From: Lachnospiraceae bacterium
GTDB taxonomy: Bacteria > Bacillota_A > Clostridia > Lachnospirales > Lachnospiraceae
Assembly (NCBI GenBank): GCA_024684065.1
Contig: JAIKXO010000039.1
Location: forward strand, 60,866-124,865
Reading direction: 5' to 3'
DNA length: 64,000 nucleotides
Position 1 is the first letter of the stretch, and each line of letters opens with the position of its first letter. The notes beneath the pieces are model-generated. The model did no database searches. It was not told the origin of the DNA and saw only the letters and a program-made list of their open reading frames with translations. The position numbers and the translations under genes are program-made. This document shows, in pieces, positions 18,501 through 29,500 of the stretch.

Positions 18501-18781
18501 ATTTCCTTACTGCGCCGCAGACCCAATCATTACCCGTCAGGTTTTTAAACTGCCGACATTCTCCGCACGGACAAAAAAGCATATCAAACGGATATACGGC
18601 CATAAAATTCCATTATGGATGAAAAATATTTTTGTGCATTATGTATATCATATCGAAATATTTCGATAGATTTTTATTTAATTTAACTAATAATTTACGC
18701 TTCGTTCATATTTTGTTAACATTTTATTGTTATCTTATTTTTAGAAAATATTAGACGTTCAGATAAATTTTTTCATAATAT

Positions 18782-18810
18782 TGCCCGCGTGATTCTCATC
18801 CACGCGGGCA
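18782..18810. terminator. GC-rich hairpin after the alarmone synthetase gene
   Basis: 10-bp stem TGCCCGCGTG/CACGCGGGCA with a 9-base loop, about 50 bp beyond the stop of the alarmone synthetase gene. The following minus-strand sequence is AT-rich but not a pure T-run, so terminator strength is uncertain. Confidence 0.55.
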
Positions 18811-18859
18811 CTCCTCATTTATAGCCATCTTTTTCGGCCTTTCCTTTAAAAAGCAATCC

Positions 18860-19501
18860 TCACTCCGTACTTTCCTTTGCATATCTGAGTATCTCTTCAT
18901 TCAGCTTAAGCATCCTCTCGTCCAGATCGGATACCATCTTTGCGCAGTCATAAAGCTCCTGCTTTATGTGCTCGGGAACATTGCTGTCGAATTTATAATT
19001 CATCTTGTGCTCGAGGCTTGCCCAGAAATCCATGGCAACGGTACGTATCTGGATCTCTACCTTCGTATCATACACAGAATCGGATAAAAAGATCGGCACG
19101 GTGACTATCATATGGTAGCTTTTATATCCGCTCTCCTTCGGAAAAAGAATATAATCCTTTGTCTCAAGGATATTGATATCGCTCTGGTTCCTTATCATCT
19201 CGGCGATCCTGTAAATATCTGATGTAAAGGAACAGATTATCCTGACCCCCGCTATATCGCTCACATAGTTCTGCATATTACGTACGGTGGCTTCATATCC
19301 CTTGCGCTTTAACTTCCTGACAATACTCTCAGAGGTTTTGACCCTCATTTTCACATGCTCTATGGGATTATACTGATGAATATGCTGAAATTCGTCATTC
19401 AGGATATCCACCTTTGTCCCTATTTCCTTAAGAGCTGAATTGTACAATAAGATCAGCGTTTCCCAATCCTCTACGTCTGATCCCTGAACCTTATATTCCA
19501 C
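18860..19501 (-). CDS. Small alarmone synthetase (GTP pyrophosphokinase, YjbM/YwaC-like)
   Basis: Transfers pyrophosphate from ATP to GDP or GTP to make (p)ppGpp, the stringent-response signal. The RelA/SpoT synthetase motifs are complete: DIAGVRIICSF, GYKSYHMIV and VEIQIRTVAMDFWASLEHK. There is no HD hydrolase, TGS or ACT domain, so it is a stand-alone synthetase. I start at GTG 19501 (213 residues), nine bases after AGAAGG; this gives the usual length and begins just before the first helix. An ATG at 19594 would add 31 residues with no similarity to the family. It is transcribed away from the small gene at 19901. Confidence 0.92.
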   Translation of the reverse strand: MEYKVQGSDVEDWETLILLYNSALKEIGTKVDILNDEFQHIHQYNPIEHVKMRVKTSESIVRKLKRKGYEATVRNMQNYVSDIAGVRIICSFTSDIYRIAEMIRNQSDINILETKDYILFPKESGYKSYHMIVTVPIFLSDSVYDTKVEIQIRTVAMDFWASLEHKMNYKFDSNVPEHIKQELYDCAKMVSDLDERMLKLNEEILRYAKESTE

Positions 19502-19900
19502 TGTAAAATACCTTCTGCCGCTGTAATCCCCTGTTAAGCAGCCTGACCCCTTCAGAAAAACGTGACGACACCGTTCTCCGGCTGCAATTTCCATGCTTAT
19601 TCACAAAAAACCTGCAGTTTCGTGAACAAGCCTCCGGCAATATTCCTTATTTAAATTTGAAAGCCTTGTAAGACCCCCAATTTAGTAGTATAACATATTA
19701 AGCAGCATGAAAGAAATTAAAAATTGATAAACCTCACGATATTATTAGGAAACGAATTAAATATATGTATTCTGATATTTAATTCTATCCGATCCCTGAT
19801 TTTGACCTGAGGCTGAATCGCGATTTTTCAAATATTTTCCTTTTATTTTTTCAGCCGGGCCAGGGGATAATGTGAGGCACTTCATTACCGGGTAAAAACC
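19502..19900. other. Divergent intergenic region with an AT-rich palindrome
   Basis: About 400 bp between the alarmone synthetase gene (minus) and the 87-aa gene (plus), so it should hold promoters for both. It contains the inverted repeat GAATTAAATA/TATTTAATTC (19754-19785), preceded by AGGAAAC; the same AGGAAACGAATTAAAT word opens the palindrome at 50230. No open frame looks real here. Confidence 0.55.
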
Positions 19901-20164
19901 ATGAGGATCTGGGCGCGTATATTTAAAGATAATAAAATGCAAAATGACATGGTCATTGAAAATGATGCCGACGATACCCGCACGCATAAGATTTTTGATG
20001 CCCTTGACAAGGTATGCTATCAGTTCGATCTGAGCAAGCCCATCTGGCTTGACAGCACCGTTTCCGACTTTAAGCGCCATGCAAAGGTCCGCTTTACTAA
20101 AGACAATTTCATAGACGAGATCGATTTTGATTATCTTGAGTTTCAGGTTCTTGAGGAGGACTGA
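19901..20164 (+). CDS. Conserved small protein, unknown function
   Basis: 87 residues beginning MRIWARIFKDN, with the later blocks FDLSKPIWLD, KRHAKVRF and FDYLEFQVLEED. I recognise this as a small cytosolic protein widely kept in Lachnospiraceae, but know no function. It is acidic, has no Cys and no signal peptide. The ribosome binding site is weak. It is a single-gene unit: the neighbour upstream is divergent and a bidirectional terminator follows at 20231. Confidence 0.82.
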   Translation: MRIWARIFKDNKMQNDMVIENDADDTRTHKIFDALDKVCYQFDLSKPIWLDSTVSDFKRHAKVRFTKDNFIDEIDFDYLEFQVLEED

Positions 20165-20230
20165 ACGCGCCTTTTTACCGGAATCTGAAAAACAGTTCCG
20201 TTAACCATATAACCGTAAAAGAAATGAACA

Positions 20231-20288
20231 AAAAACGCCCCGCAGAGCAGGTATATACATTCTGTACAAAACCTCTGCGGGGTGTTTT
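20231..20288. terminator. Bidirectional terminator
   Basis: Stem CCCCGCAGAG/CTCTGCGGGG with A-run before and T-run after, between two convergent genes (87-aa gene and Ca-binding-loop protein). It should stop transcription from both sides. Confidence 0.8.
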
Positions 20289-20357
20289 CTGTGGTCTTTC
20301 TTATTTCATAAAAGCTGTTTTGTATTCTTCCGCTCTACCGTCCTGTATCGGCAGAGA

Positions 20358-21365
20358 TCACGCGAGCATCTCCTTCGCAAGGTCCACATGCTGGATCGTA
20401 CCCGCACTGCCGTTTTCATAGAGGAAGATACCGCTCTTTCTTATGGCGGCATTAACATGACCGGTTTTCTGATCCATAAGGGAGAAATCCGTGTTCACGT
20501 TTCCGAGGTAAATGGCGCCGATATCCTTCTCCTTAAGGCTGTAAAGCTTCTGCTCTCCGTCCCCGTCAAAAACGCAGATCCTAAGCTTTTCAAAAATCTC
20601 ATCTGCCTCGTCTATCCATCCGTTGCCATCCGAATCATACCCTGAAAGGTCCTTAAATCCGTCTCCCGAGCTTGTCCCGAACAGCTCGCTTCCGTCATTT
20701 ATGACCCCGTCCTCATTGAGATCCAAAGACAGATATCCGCTTGCGGAGCCTAACATCGAGATACTGTCCTTCTCCCCGTCTGCGTCAAGATCAAACATAA
20801 TCTTCTTATCGGAAACAGATGCGACATTCGTATCAAGATTGATGACCAGAGGATCACACATCCTTGCTTCAACAGTTTCTGACTCTATCCCATAAGCCTC
20901 TTCAAAACCCCTGCTCAGTTCAAAGCCCAGATTGAAGTTTATTTCCCTGCCGTCCGCCGTAATGACCTTTCCGGCGGTATTATAAGAGGTCGATTCCTCT
21001 TCCCGGAAATAATGCCATTCCGAGTAATTACATACAAACCCGTTCTGATAAAAATCATCAGAGCCTGTATTGATCTCCGAAAGAGAGTACCTATCTTCGT
21101 CTAACCTTCTTCCGAAAAGAAGATAGAAGAGATAGTGAATGCATCTCGCCCTGATCTTAGATATCGCATTCTCTTCGGAATTATTGATGTTACCGGTTTT
21201 TTCTGTCTTAATAGCCTTCTCGGGCCTTCCCGACAGATTATTTAATGTTCCCTGAAATCCTCCTGATCTATCAAGCTGGCTTCCGGAGAACTTATACGCG
21301 TCCATGCGCACAGAAGAATATTTTCTGACAGACTCCATTCCTATGATACTGCTGCCTATTATCAA
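20358..21365 (-). CDS. Protein with three EF-hand/dockerin-like calcium loops
   Basis: 335 residues. The C-terminal half holds three DxDxDG-type loops: FDLDADGEKD (191-200), DLNEDGVIND (215-224) and DSDGNGWIDE (244-253), the usual pattern of calcium-binding EF-hand, dockerin or thrombospondin type 3 repeats. The N-terminal 130 residues are polar with no recognised domain. No signal peptide is visible, so its cellular place is unclear. The start is TTG 21365 with GGAGG seven bases upstream. Proteins of this build in Clostridia often lack annotation; role unknown. It is a single-gene unit ending at the bidirectional terminator. Confidence 0.82.
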   Translation of the reverse strand: MIIGSSIIGMESVRKYSSVRMDAYKFSGSQLDRSGGFQGTLNNLSGRPEKAIKTEKTGNINNSEENAISKIRARCIHYLFYLLFGRRLDEDRYSLSEINTGSDDFYQNGFVCNYSEWHYFREEESTSYNTAGKVITADGREINFNLGFELSRGFEEAYGIESETVEARMCDPLVINLDTNVASVSDKKIMFDLDADGEKDSISMLGSASGYLSLDLNEDGVINDGSELFGTSSGDGFKDLSGYDSDGNGWIDEADEIFEKLRICVFDGDGEQKLYSLKEKDIGAIYLGNVNTDFSLMDQKTGHVNAAIRKSGIFLYENGSAGTIQHVDLAKEMLA

Positions 21366-21544
21366 ATATTATCCTCCAAATATAGTATTTTTATTCTGAC
21401 CGGACCGGGCATGAAAAATCCATACTATTCTCACGCTTTAGCCTGTTGCGCATACCCGCTAAAGCCTCACCTGCCTGATCCGGCAAAGATACATATTCAG
21501 AGCCGGCTTCTGTACCTTATATATCGGCGTATCCTGTGTTACCC

Positions 21545-23824
21545 TTAACCTTGATCCCGGTAGTAATTTATGAGGCACCCGTCCATGATTATCTTTCTTT
21601 CGTTATCGGTGAGCCCGGAAAGCTTAAGCGAAAACTCCTTAAGCCCTTCCTCAGAGACCACATAGGCCTTTATATCATCCTCCTTCTTTTCCACCGCGTT
21701 TCTCACCCCGGGTATGAATATATGATCAAGGTTCTTAAACGGCAGCGCCTTATCATCCTCATTAATGATAAACGGGAGCATCCCCCAGTTAATGAGGTTG
21801 GAACGGTATCTCTTTGTGGCATACTCATTGGCGATGTTGGCAAGCCCTCCTAAAACTCTCTGGCAGCTTGCAGCCTGCTCCCTTGCGGATCCGTCACCGG
21901 GCTTTACGGCAAATATCGTGCTGCCGAGGCCCGTATTTTCAAGGGAAATATCGGAAAATTCCTTCTTAACGGAATCGAATATCCTCTGAAGCTCAGGATA
22001 AGAAGCGCCATAAACATCCTCTCCTTTTTCTCTGGCCTCCTCTGCCTTTTTAACTTCCTTAGCCCGTCCGACGTACTCGGGATCCTTCCTTGATAAGGTA
22101 AACTCTGAAAGACCCAGAGGATTGGAGCGATACGAGGAGGTTTCTCCCGAAGGGATAAGCTCGTCCGTGGTCGTTACCGGATCGTGTATCTCCGAGACAA
22201 CACGTAAAATGATATTCTCCGGAAGCGCTATCATCTCCGGCCAGTCCTTGATGTTCGGACCAAGCTTTATGGGAACCGAGCTGTCTGCCTTCCCCTTTGA
22301 ATCAAACACCCTGTTCTTATAGATATTCTCATCAAAGAAATATTTATAGGTCTTAAGCGTATCCGCTTCTATCTGCTTATCCGCGGGGGTCAGTCTTCCC
22401 TGATTTACGGCGGTCGCGGCTATAGACCTCGCGTCCATGAGCGCAACGGAAGCTATCTGCCCGTTCTGGAGCTTCGAGCCCTCCCTGTTGGGGAAATTCC
22501 TGGTGGAATGCCTGATTGAGAACGCATTGTTTGCAGGCGTGTCCCCTGCTCCGAAGCACGGTCCGCAGAAGGCCGTTTTAAGCACGGCACCCGTCTCCAT
22601 AAGTGTGGCGGCACAGCCGTTCTTTATAAGCTCCATGTATATCGGCATTGAAGCCGGATAGATGCTTAAGGTGAATTCATCACAGCCTATGCCCGCGCCT
22701 TTAAGGATATCCGCTGCAGCGCATATATTCTCAAATCCTCCGCCCGCGCAGCCCGCGATTATACCCTGCTCTACATGAAGTCTTCCGTCTTTTATCTTAT
22801 CCCTTAAGGAATAATCCACCGCCCCGTCAAGACTGACCATGGCTTTCTTTTCCACATCGGCAAGGATATCCTGCGGATTTTCATTTACCTCATCTATGGT
22901 GTAAACATTGCTGGGATGGAAAGGCATTGCGATCATGGGCTTTATTTCCGAAAGATCGACCTCGATACAGCCGTCATAATATGCAATATCCGCGGGATTA
23001 AGCTCCTTATAGCACTCCCTGCGCCCATGGATCTCATAAAACTCCCTGATCCTTTCATCCGTTCTCCAGATGGACGATAAGCACGTGGTCTCCGTAGTCA
23101 TGACGTCGATGCCGATCCGAAAGTCCGCGGAAAGGCCGGACACTCCGGGGCCGACAAACTCCATCACCTTGTTCTTCACATATCCGTTCTTAAACACGGC
23201 TCCGATTATCGCAAGCGCCACATCCTGAGGACCTGTGCCGGGCCTTACCTCTCCCTTAAGGTATACGGCAACCACCTCGGGCCTGTCTATGTCATAGGTC
23301 TTTGACAGCAGCTGCTTTACAAGCTCGGGACCTCCTTCTCCCATCGCCATTGTCCCGAGAGCCCCGTAACGGGTGTGCGAATCAGAACCCAGTATCATCC
23401 TGCCGCATTCCGCAAGCATCTCCCTTGCAAACTGATGGATGACCGCCTGATGGGGAGGCACATAGATCCCTCCGTATCTCTTTGCGCAGGACAGTCCGAA
23501 TACATGGTCGTCCTCATTTATCGTCCCACCGACGGCACAGAGGGAATTATGACAGTTTGTAAGGACATAGGGGATCGGGAATTTCTCAAGCCCGGAAGCC
23601 CTTGCCGTCTGGATTATCCCGACAAAAGTAATATCATGGGAGGTAAGCTTATCAAACTTAATCTGAAGCTTATCGTTATTTCCCGATACGTTGTGTCCTT
23701 CAAGGATCCCGTAGGCGATCGTGCCTTTTTCAGCTTCCTCCCTGTTAAAACCGGCTCCTTCGCTCTCTCTTACAATATCCTTTCCGTCCTTCAGATATAC
23801 GCCTTCTTCATATAAATTGATCAT
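21545..23824 (-). CDS. Aconitase-family hydratase
   Basis: 759 residues of the aconitase superfamily, which isomerise or hydrate di- and tricarboxylic acids with a [4Fe-4S] cluster. Visible blocks: [46 protein letters not shown] and [14 protein letters not shown] (CxxC cluster ligands), then [15 protein letters not shown] and a C-terminal swivel domain. The usual SCTN cluster block reads GCAGG here, so although three candidate Cys ligands are present this is not a standard AcnA or AcnB and its substrate may differ. AGAGG lies eight bases before the ATG. I call it a hydratase rather than aconitase. Confidence 0.85.
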   Translation of the reverse strand: MINLYEEGVYLKDGKDIVRESEGAGFNREEAEKGTIAYGILEGHNVSGNNDKLQIKFDKLTSHDITFVGIIQTARASGLEKFPIPYVLTNCHNSLCAVGGTINEDDHVFGLSCAKRYGGIYVPPHQAVIHQFAREMLAECGRMILGSDSHTRYGALGTMAMGEGGPELVKQLLSKTYDIDRPEVVAVYLKGEVRPGTGPQDVALAIIGAVFKNGYVKNKVMEFVGPGVSGLSADFRIGIDVMTTETTCLSSIWRTDERIREFYEIHGRRECYKELNPADIAYYDGCIEVDLSEIKPMIAMPFHPSNVYTIDEVNENPQDILADVEKKAMVSLDGAVDYSLRDKIKDGRLHVEQGIIAGCAGGGFENICAAADILKGAGIGCDEFTLSIYPASMPIYMELIKNGCAATLMETGAVLKTAFCGPCFGAGDTPANNAFSIRHSTRNFPNREGSKLQNGQIASVALMDARSIAATAVNQGRLTPADKQIEADTLKTYKYFFDENIYKNRVFDSKGKADSSVPIKLGPNIKDWPEMIALPENIILRVVSEIHDPVTTTDELIPSGETSSYRSNPLGLSEFTLSRKDPEYVGRAKEVKKAEEAREKGEDVYGASYPELQRIFDSVKKEFSDISLENTGLGSTIFAVKPGDGSAREQAASCQRVLGGLANIANEYATKRYRSNLINWGMLPFIINEDDKALPFKNLDHIFIPGVRNAVEKKEDDIKAYVVSEEGLKEFSLKLSGLTDNERKIIMDGCLINYYRDQG

Positions 23825-23850
23825 TGATCCATCCTCTTTTCATTATATTC

Positions 23851-23986
23851 ACGCCCGCCCGGTGGCCTTATCGCGCAATCAGCTATGAAAAAAACATACC
23901 TGATTGCCTCGCCCCCATCAAATGTGCGTATAAAAGAATTGTAAAGCGATTCTCTTATACGCCCGCCCGATAGCCTTATCGCGCAA
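23851..23986. repeat. Direct repeat pair flanking a hairpin
   Basis: A 28-bp sequence (ACGCCCGCCCGGTGGCC... at 23851-23878) recurs at 23959-23986 with two mismatches. Between them lies a hairpin, GCGTATAA/TTATACGC (23926-23962). It sits between the hydratase start and the glgP terminator. Confidence 0.65.
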
Positions 23987-24023
23987 AAAAGGCAGACTCA
24001 TACGTCGAATGAAGCCTGCCTTT
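23985..24023 (-). terminator. Terminator of glgP
   Basis: Minus strand: AAAGGCAGGCTTCAT, 7-base loop, ATGAGTCTGCCTTTTTT. A strong stem followed by T, 14 bp beyond the glgP stop. Confidence 0.85.
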
Positions 24024-24036
24024 ATGCCTGAGTCAA

Positions 24037-26502
24037 TTATAAAGTAACCTTATCCAGATGCCAGATATCATCGACATATTCCTGGATAGTTCTGTCGGAA
24101 GAGAACTTCCCGGCGCTTGCGATATTAAGGATCGCCATCTTCGCCCATCTCTTCTCGTCCCTGTAAGCCTCCTCGACTCTCTTCTGAGCCTCGGCATAGG
24201 CCTTGAAATCCTTTAAGATAAAGTAAGTGTCGGCCTTGTCCGTACTCTGTGTATTTAAGAGAGAATTGTAAAGATCCCTGAAACGGTCAGGATCGTGTGA
24301 TGCATAAGTCCCGTTTATCAGCTGCATGAGAACCTTTCTCACATCGGGATCATTATTGAAGATCTCAGTCGGATTATATCCGCCGTAATTTTCAAAATTG
24401 ATGACCTCCTGAGATGAAAGGCCGAAGATGAACGCGTTCTCCTCGCCCACCTCTTCGACTATCTCTACGTTCGCTCCGTCCATGGTTCCCAGGGTTACCG
24501 CACCGTTTAACATAAATTTCATGTTACCGGTTCCGGAAGCCTCCTTACTTGCTGTGGAGATCTGCTCTGACACGTCAGCCGCCGCAAAGATCCACTCGGC
24601 ATTGGATACCCTGTAATCCTCGATGAACACGACCTTGATCTTTCCGTTGATGGAAGCATCGTTATTGATAACATCTGCTACCGAATTTATAAGCTTAATG
24701 GTGAGCTTTGCGTTTCTGTAGCCTGCTGCGGCCTTTGCTCCGAAGATAAAGGTCCTCGGGAAGAATTCCATGGAAGGATTTTCCCTGATCACATTGTAAA
24801 GATGCATGATGTGAAGGATGTTCAGTAACTGCCTCTTGTATTCGTGGAGACGCTTTACCTGTACATCGAAGATAGACCTCGGATCGACCACGATACCGTT
24901 ATTGTCAAGAATATACTTGGCAAGGCGGACCTTGTTCTGATACTTGATGTTCATGAACTCCTGCTGGGCCTTCTCATCATCCGCATAGACCTTGAGCTTG
25001 CCGATGGCGGGAAGATCGGTGATCCAGTCAGAGCCGACATGGGCGGTGACCCAGTCCGCAAGAAGCGGATCGCCGTGAAGCAGGAATCTTCTCTGCGTGA
25101 TCCCGTTTGTCTTATTATTGAATTTCTCGGGCATCATCTCATAGAAGTCCTTAAGCTCCTGATTCTTAAGGATCTCCGTATGAAGCCTTGCAACGCCGTT
25201 TACAGAGAAGCCCGCGCAGATAGCCAGATGAGCCATCTTGACCTGTCCGTCATAGATTATGGCCATCTTGCGTACCTTATCCTCGTTTCCGGGATATTTG
25301 GCCCTGATCTGCTCGATAAAGCGCCTGTTTATCTCCTCGATTATCTGATAGATCCTGGGCAGAAGCCTTGAGAACAGCTCGATGGGCCATTTCTCCAGAG
25401 CCTCTGACATGATCGTGTGGTTAGTGTAGGCGCAGCACTTGGTGGTTATGGCCCAGGACGCATCCCAGCCTATATTGTAATCATCCATGAGTATCCTCAT
25501 AAGCTCGGCTATGGTTACCGTAGGATGGGTATCGTTAAGCTGGAAGATAACCTTCTCGGGAAGCTTGTGAATATCCTTATGGTTTCTCATATACTTCTCA
25601 ACCGCTTCCTGGATGCTTGCGGAAATAAAGAAGTACTGCTGCTTAAGCCTTAACTCTTTTCCTGCATAGTGATTGTCATTGGGATAGAGTACTTCGCAGA
25701 TGTTCCTTGCGAGATTCTCCTGCTCCACCGCCATCCTGTAATCGCCCTTATCAAAGGAATCAAGGGAGAAGCATTCAACGGGCTGCGCATCCCAGATCCT
25801 CAAAGCGTTGACGATACCGTTCCCGTATCCGACTATGGGGATATCGTAAGGGATAGCCTGAACAGACTGATAATTTTCCTGTGAGAAATGATGCTCGCCG
25901 AACTCGTCCGTATCAACCTTTACATTTCCGCCGAACTTTACGATCTTGGCATACTCAGACCTCTTCAGCTCGAAAGGATAGCCGTCCTTAAGCCAGTTGT
26001 CCGGAACCTCGACCTGATAGCCGTCTCTTATCTCCTGCTTGAACATACCGTATCTGTAACGGATCCCGCAGCCATAGGCGCTGTATCCGAGAGTCGCAAG
26101 CGAATCAAGGAAGCATGCGGCAAGCCTTCCAAGACCTCCGTTTCCAAGCGCCGGATCTCTTTCCTGATCCTCGACCGTATTGATGTCTAAGCCCAGCTCG
26201 TCAAGCGCCTTAGCAACCTCCTTATATTCCCTTAAGTTGATCAGATTATTGCCTAATGCCCTTCCCATAAGGAATTCCATCGAAAGATAATAAACCGTCT
26301 TGGGATCCTGCTCCTCATAAGCTTTCTGGGTCTTCATCCAGTTTTCGATTATGGTATCTTTCACGGCAAAGCACACCGCCTGAAAGATCTGCTGCTTGCT
26401 GGCCTCTTCAAGATTCTTCCTGTAAAGGCCCTTGACATTGTTGACGACTTCCTTTTTAAAAGCTTCTTTGTTGAACTTAGTTACATGATGCGTCGTAGCC
26501 AC
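24037..26502 (-). CDS. glgP: Glycogen/starch phosphorylase
   Basis: Phosphorolyses alpha-1,4-glucans to glucose 1-phosphate in the cytosol, with pyridoxal phosphate as cofactor. 821 residues, the usual length for the family. The PLP-lysine block EASGTGNMKFMLNGAVTLGT is intact, as are YYLSMEFLMGRALGNN, LGNGGLGRLAACFLDS, QLNDTHP and VKRLHEYKRQLLN. I start at GTG 26502, seven bases after AAGGAGG, giving MATTHHVTKFN; an earlier TTG would sit before the binding site. A terminator follows directly. The ileS gene is 44 bp upstream on the same strand, so read-through from ileS is possible. Confidence 0.96.
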   Translation of the reverse strand: MATTHHVTKFNKEAFKKEVVNNVKGLYRKNLEEASKQQIFQAVCFAVKDTIIENWMKTQKAYEEQDPKTVYYLSMEFLMGRALGNNLINLREYKEVAKALDELGLDINTVEDQERDPALGNGGLGRLAACFLDSLATLGYSAYGCGIRYRYGMFKQEIRDGYQVEVPDNWLKDGYPFELKRSEYAKIVKFGGNVKVDTDEFGEHHFSQENYQSVQAIPYDIPIVGYGNGIVNALRIWDAQPVECFSLDSFDKGDYRMAVEQENLARNICEVLYPNDNHYAGKELRLKQQYFFISASIQEAVEKYMRNHKDIHKLPEKVIFQLNDTHPTVTIAELMRILMDDYNIGWDASWAITTKCCAYTNHTIMSEALEKWPIELFSRLLPRIYQIIEEINRRFIEQIRAKYPGNEDKVRKMAIIYDGQVKMAHLAICAGFSVNGVARLHTEILKNQELKDFYEMMPEKFNNKTNGITQRRFLLHGDPLLADWVTAHVGSDWITDLPAIGKLKVYADDEKAQQEFMNIKYQNKVRLAKYILDNNGIVVDPRSIFDVQVKRLHEYKRQLLNILHIMHLYNVIRENPSMEFFPRTFIFGAKAAAGYRNAKLTIKLINSVADVINNDASINGKIKVVFIEDYRVSNAEWIFAAADVSEQISTASKEASGTGNMKFMLNGAVTLGTMDGANVEIVEEVGEENAFIFGLSSQEVINFENYGGYNPTEIFNNDPDVRKVLMQLINGTYASHDPDRFRDLYNSLLNTQSTDKADTYFILKDFKAYAEAQKRVEEAYRDEKRWAKMAILNIASAGKFSSDRTIQEYVDDIWHLDKVTL

Positions 26503-26546
26503 TTTTACTCCTCCTTGCAAATTTCTCTGTCTTTTATGCTGTAATA

Positions 26547-29500
26547 CTACAGCTTTTTAACTCCGAAAACAACCTTCTCTTCGTTAACATTCCATTCCTT
26601 CTCATAGCCTTCGATAGAGCCGGTAACGATATCCTCAGCCAAAACATCCTTCATAATGGCTTCTTTATTGTTATTGATAACCTCCTCTATCTTTTCATTG
26701 CCCTTCTCATAGACGATTATCTTGTCCATGACCTCGAAGCCCGCTTCCTTTCGCATCGTCTGGACCTTTGAGATGATCTCCCTTACGAAGCCCTCTTCGA
26801 TAAGCTCAGGAGTCAGGTTCGTATCGAGCACTACCGTGATCTGGTTATCGCCCTCAGTCACATAGCCTTCCTTCTGGATCATCTCTATCAGAAGATCATC
26901 CTTTGAAAGCTCGGCCTTATCGCCGCCGAAATCAAAGGATAAAATACCCTTGTCATTCAGCTCGTCCATTGCCTCATTCCCGTCAAGCGAAGAAAGCGCT
27001 TCCCTGATCTTTCCGAGAAGCTTTCCGTATTTGGGACCTACGGTCTTAAGCTGCGGCTTGAAGGTATAAGAGGTGAATTCCCTTACATCCTCGGTAAACT
27101 CCACTTCCTTTACGTTCAGCTCGTCTTCTATTATATCAACATAAAAATCCGAAAGTCTCCCGGAAGCCTTGACATACATCTTTGCTATAGGCTGTCTGTT
27201 TTTGATATTTGCCGTATTCCTGCAGGCACGTCCCATGACGACGATCTTAAGGACCGTATCCATGTTCTTTTCAAGCTCTTTGTCGATAAAGCTTTCGTTA
27301 ACCTTCGGGAAATCACACAGATGGATGCTTACAGGGGTTCCGTTTACATCTGTGATCTCCGGGCTCTGCTTAAAAGCATCCTCTTTTCTTACGATATTCT
27401 GATATATCTCCTCAGTAATGAAGGGAACCATGGGCGCGGCCGCCTTGCATATTTCGACAAGGGATGTATACAGAGTCATATAAGCGTTTATCTTATCCTG
27501 CTCCATTCCCTTTGCCCAGAACCTCTCGCGGCTTCTCCTGACATACCAGTTGGAAAGGTCATCCACGAAATCCTGAAGAGCCCTGGCTGCCTCCGGTATC
27601 TTATATGACTCAAGATCCTCATCTACCTCCTTTATCACGGAGTTAAGCTTCGAAAGGATCCATTTATCCATAACCGTAAGCTTTTCATACTCCAGAGTAT
27701 GATCGCCCGCGTCAAAACCGTCTATGTTTGCATACAGTACGAAGAAAGCATAGGTATTCCAGAGAGTACCCATGAACTTTCTCTGTCCTTCCGTGACCGC
27801 CTTGCCATGGAAACGGTTGGGGAGCCAGGGCGCGGAGTTGATATAAAAATACCATCTTATCGCATCTGCCCCGTAAGTCTTTAACGCGTCAAAGGGATCC
27901 ACGGCATTTCCCTTGGATTTGCTCATCTTCTGGCCGTTTTCATCCTGGACATGTCCGAGCACGATAACGTTCTCATAAGGAGCTTTATTGAAAAGGAGCG
28001 TCGACTCCGCAAGAAGAGAATAGAACCAGCCTCTTGTCTGGTCTACGGCCTCCGATATAAACTGCGCGGGGAACTGCTCTTTAAAGAGCTCCTCGTTTTC
28101 AAAAGGATAATGATGCTGGGCAAAGGGCATTGCGCCTGAATCAAACCAGCAGTCAATAACCTCCGGCACTCTCTTCATCGTCTTCCCGCACTTCGGGCAG
28201 ACTCCCGTGATCTCATCGATATAGGGCCTGTGGAACTCTACGGTCTTTGCCTTTTCATCACCCGAAAGCTTATACAGCTCTTCTCTTGAACCCACCGACT
28301 CCTGATGTCCGCAGCCCTCGCATTCCCAGACATTTAATGGAGTTCCCCAGTAGCGGTTCCTTGAGATCCCCCAGTCCTGTATATTCTCAAGCCAGTCCCC
28401 GAACCTGCCCTTTCCTATAGACTCGGGGATCCAGTTTATAGTATTGTTGTTCTTTATGAGGTCGTCCTTTACCGCAGTCATCTTTATGAACCAGGACTCC
28501 CTTGCGTAGTAGATGAGCGGTGTATCACAGCGCCAGCAGTGAGGATAGCTGTGCACGAATACCGGGGCATCCAGAAGAAGGCCTCTTTTCGCAAGATCCT
28601 TTAAGACCTCCTTGTCCGCATCCTTGACAAACAGTCCCGCAAACGGGGTGTCGTCCGTCATATTCCCTTTGGTATCGACAAACTGGAAGAACGGAAGGTC
28701 ATAGACCTTACCCATCCTGTAGTCGTCCTCACCAAAGGCAGGAGCATTATGTACAACGCCCGTTCCTTCCGTCAGCGTGACATAATCATCGCAGATCACG
28801 TACCAGCACTTCTTCCCGTTAAGCTTTTCATCGCCCACAGGATACAGAGGCTCGTATTCCGTAAATTCAAGCTCTCTTCCGGTGACCGTCTTTAATACCT
28901 CGTAAAACTTTTCACCCTTGGCGATCAGGTCTCCGTGCTCGTCTCTCTCCTCCTTGGTCGCATACTTGCCGATAACGCTCTCTAAAAGCGCTTCCGCCAT
29001 GATATAGTAATGGTCGTCTATGGCCTTTACGATCGCATAGCTTTCCTTCGGATTGACGCAGAGCGCCACATTGCTCGGAAGAGTCCAGGGCGTGGTCGTC
29101 CAGGCAAGGATATATGTTTTTCCCTCGCCGTTTATATCAAATTCAGAGCCGGACTTTACCTTAAACCTTGCGGTCGCGGAACGCTCCTTAACATCCCAGT
29201 ATCCCTGGGCCACCTCATGGGAGGAAAGAGGGGTCCCGCACCTTGAACAGTAAGGCACGATCTTATGTCCCTTATATAAAAGCCCTTTCTTCCATATCTC
29301 CTTAAGAGCCCACCACTCGGATTCGATAAAGTTGTCATGATAGGTGACATAGGGATTGTCCATATCCGCCCAGAAACCTACCGTCGCGGAGAAATCCTCC
29401 CACATTCCCTTATATTGCCATACCGATTCCTTACACTTCTCTATAAACGGCTCGAGACCGTATTCTTCTATCTGTTCCTTTCCGTCAAGGCCAAGCTTCG

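Larger units (their letters stand above)
18403..18859. other. Intergenic: hairpin repeat and AT-rich promoter region
   Basis: 457 bp without a gene. From the left it holds the triple-hairpin repeat copy A (18419-18500), a second short GCGCCGCAGACCC tract, an AT-rich stretch (about 18600-18780) likely to contain the promoter of the peptidase gene, and a GC-rich hairpin (18782-18810). I see no open frame with a ribosome binding site. Confidence 0.6.

Noticed and set aside
19757..20080. 107-codon minus-strand frame opposite the 87-aa gene
   Set aside because: The plus-strand protein carries recognisable conserved blocks; the minus frame does not.
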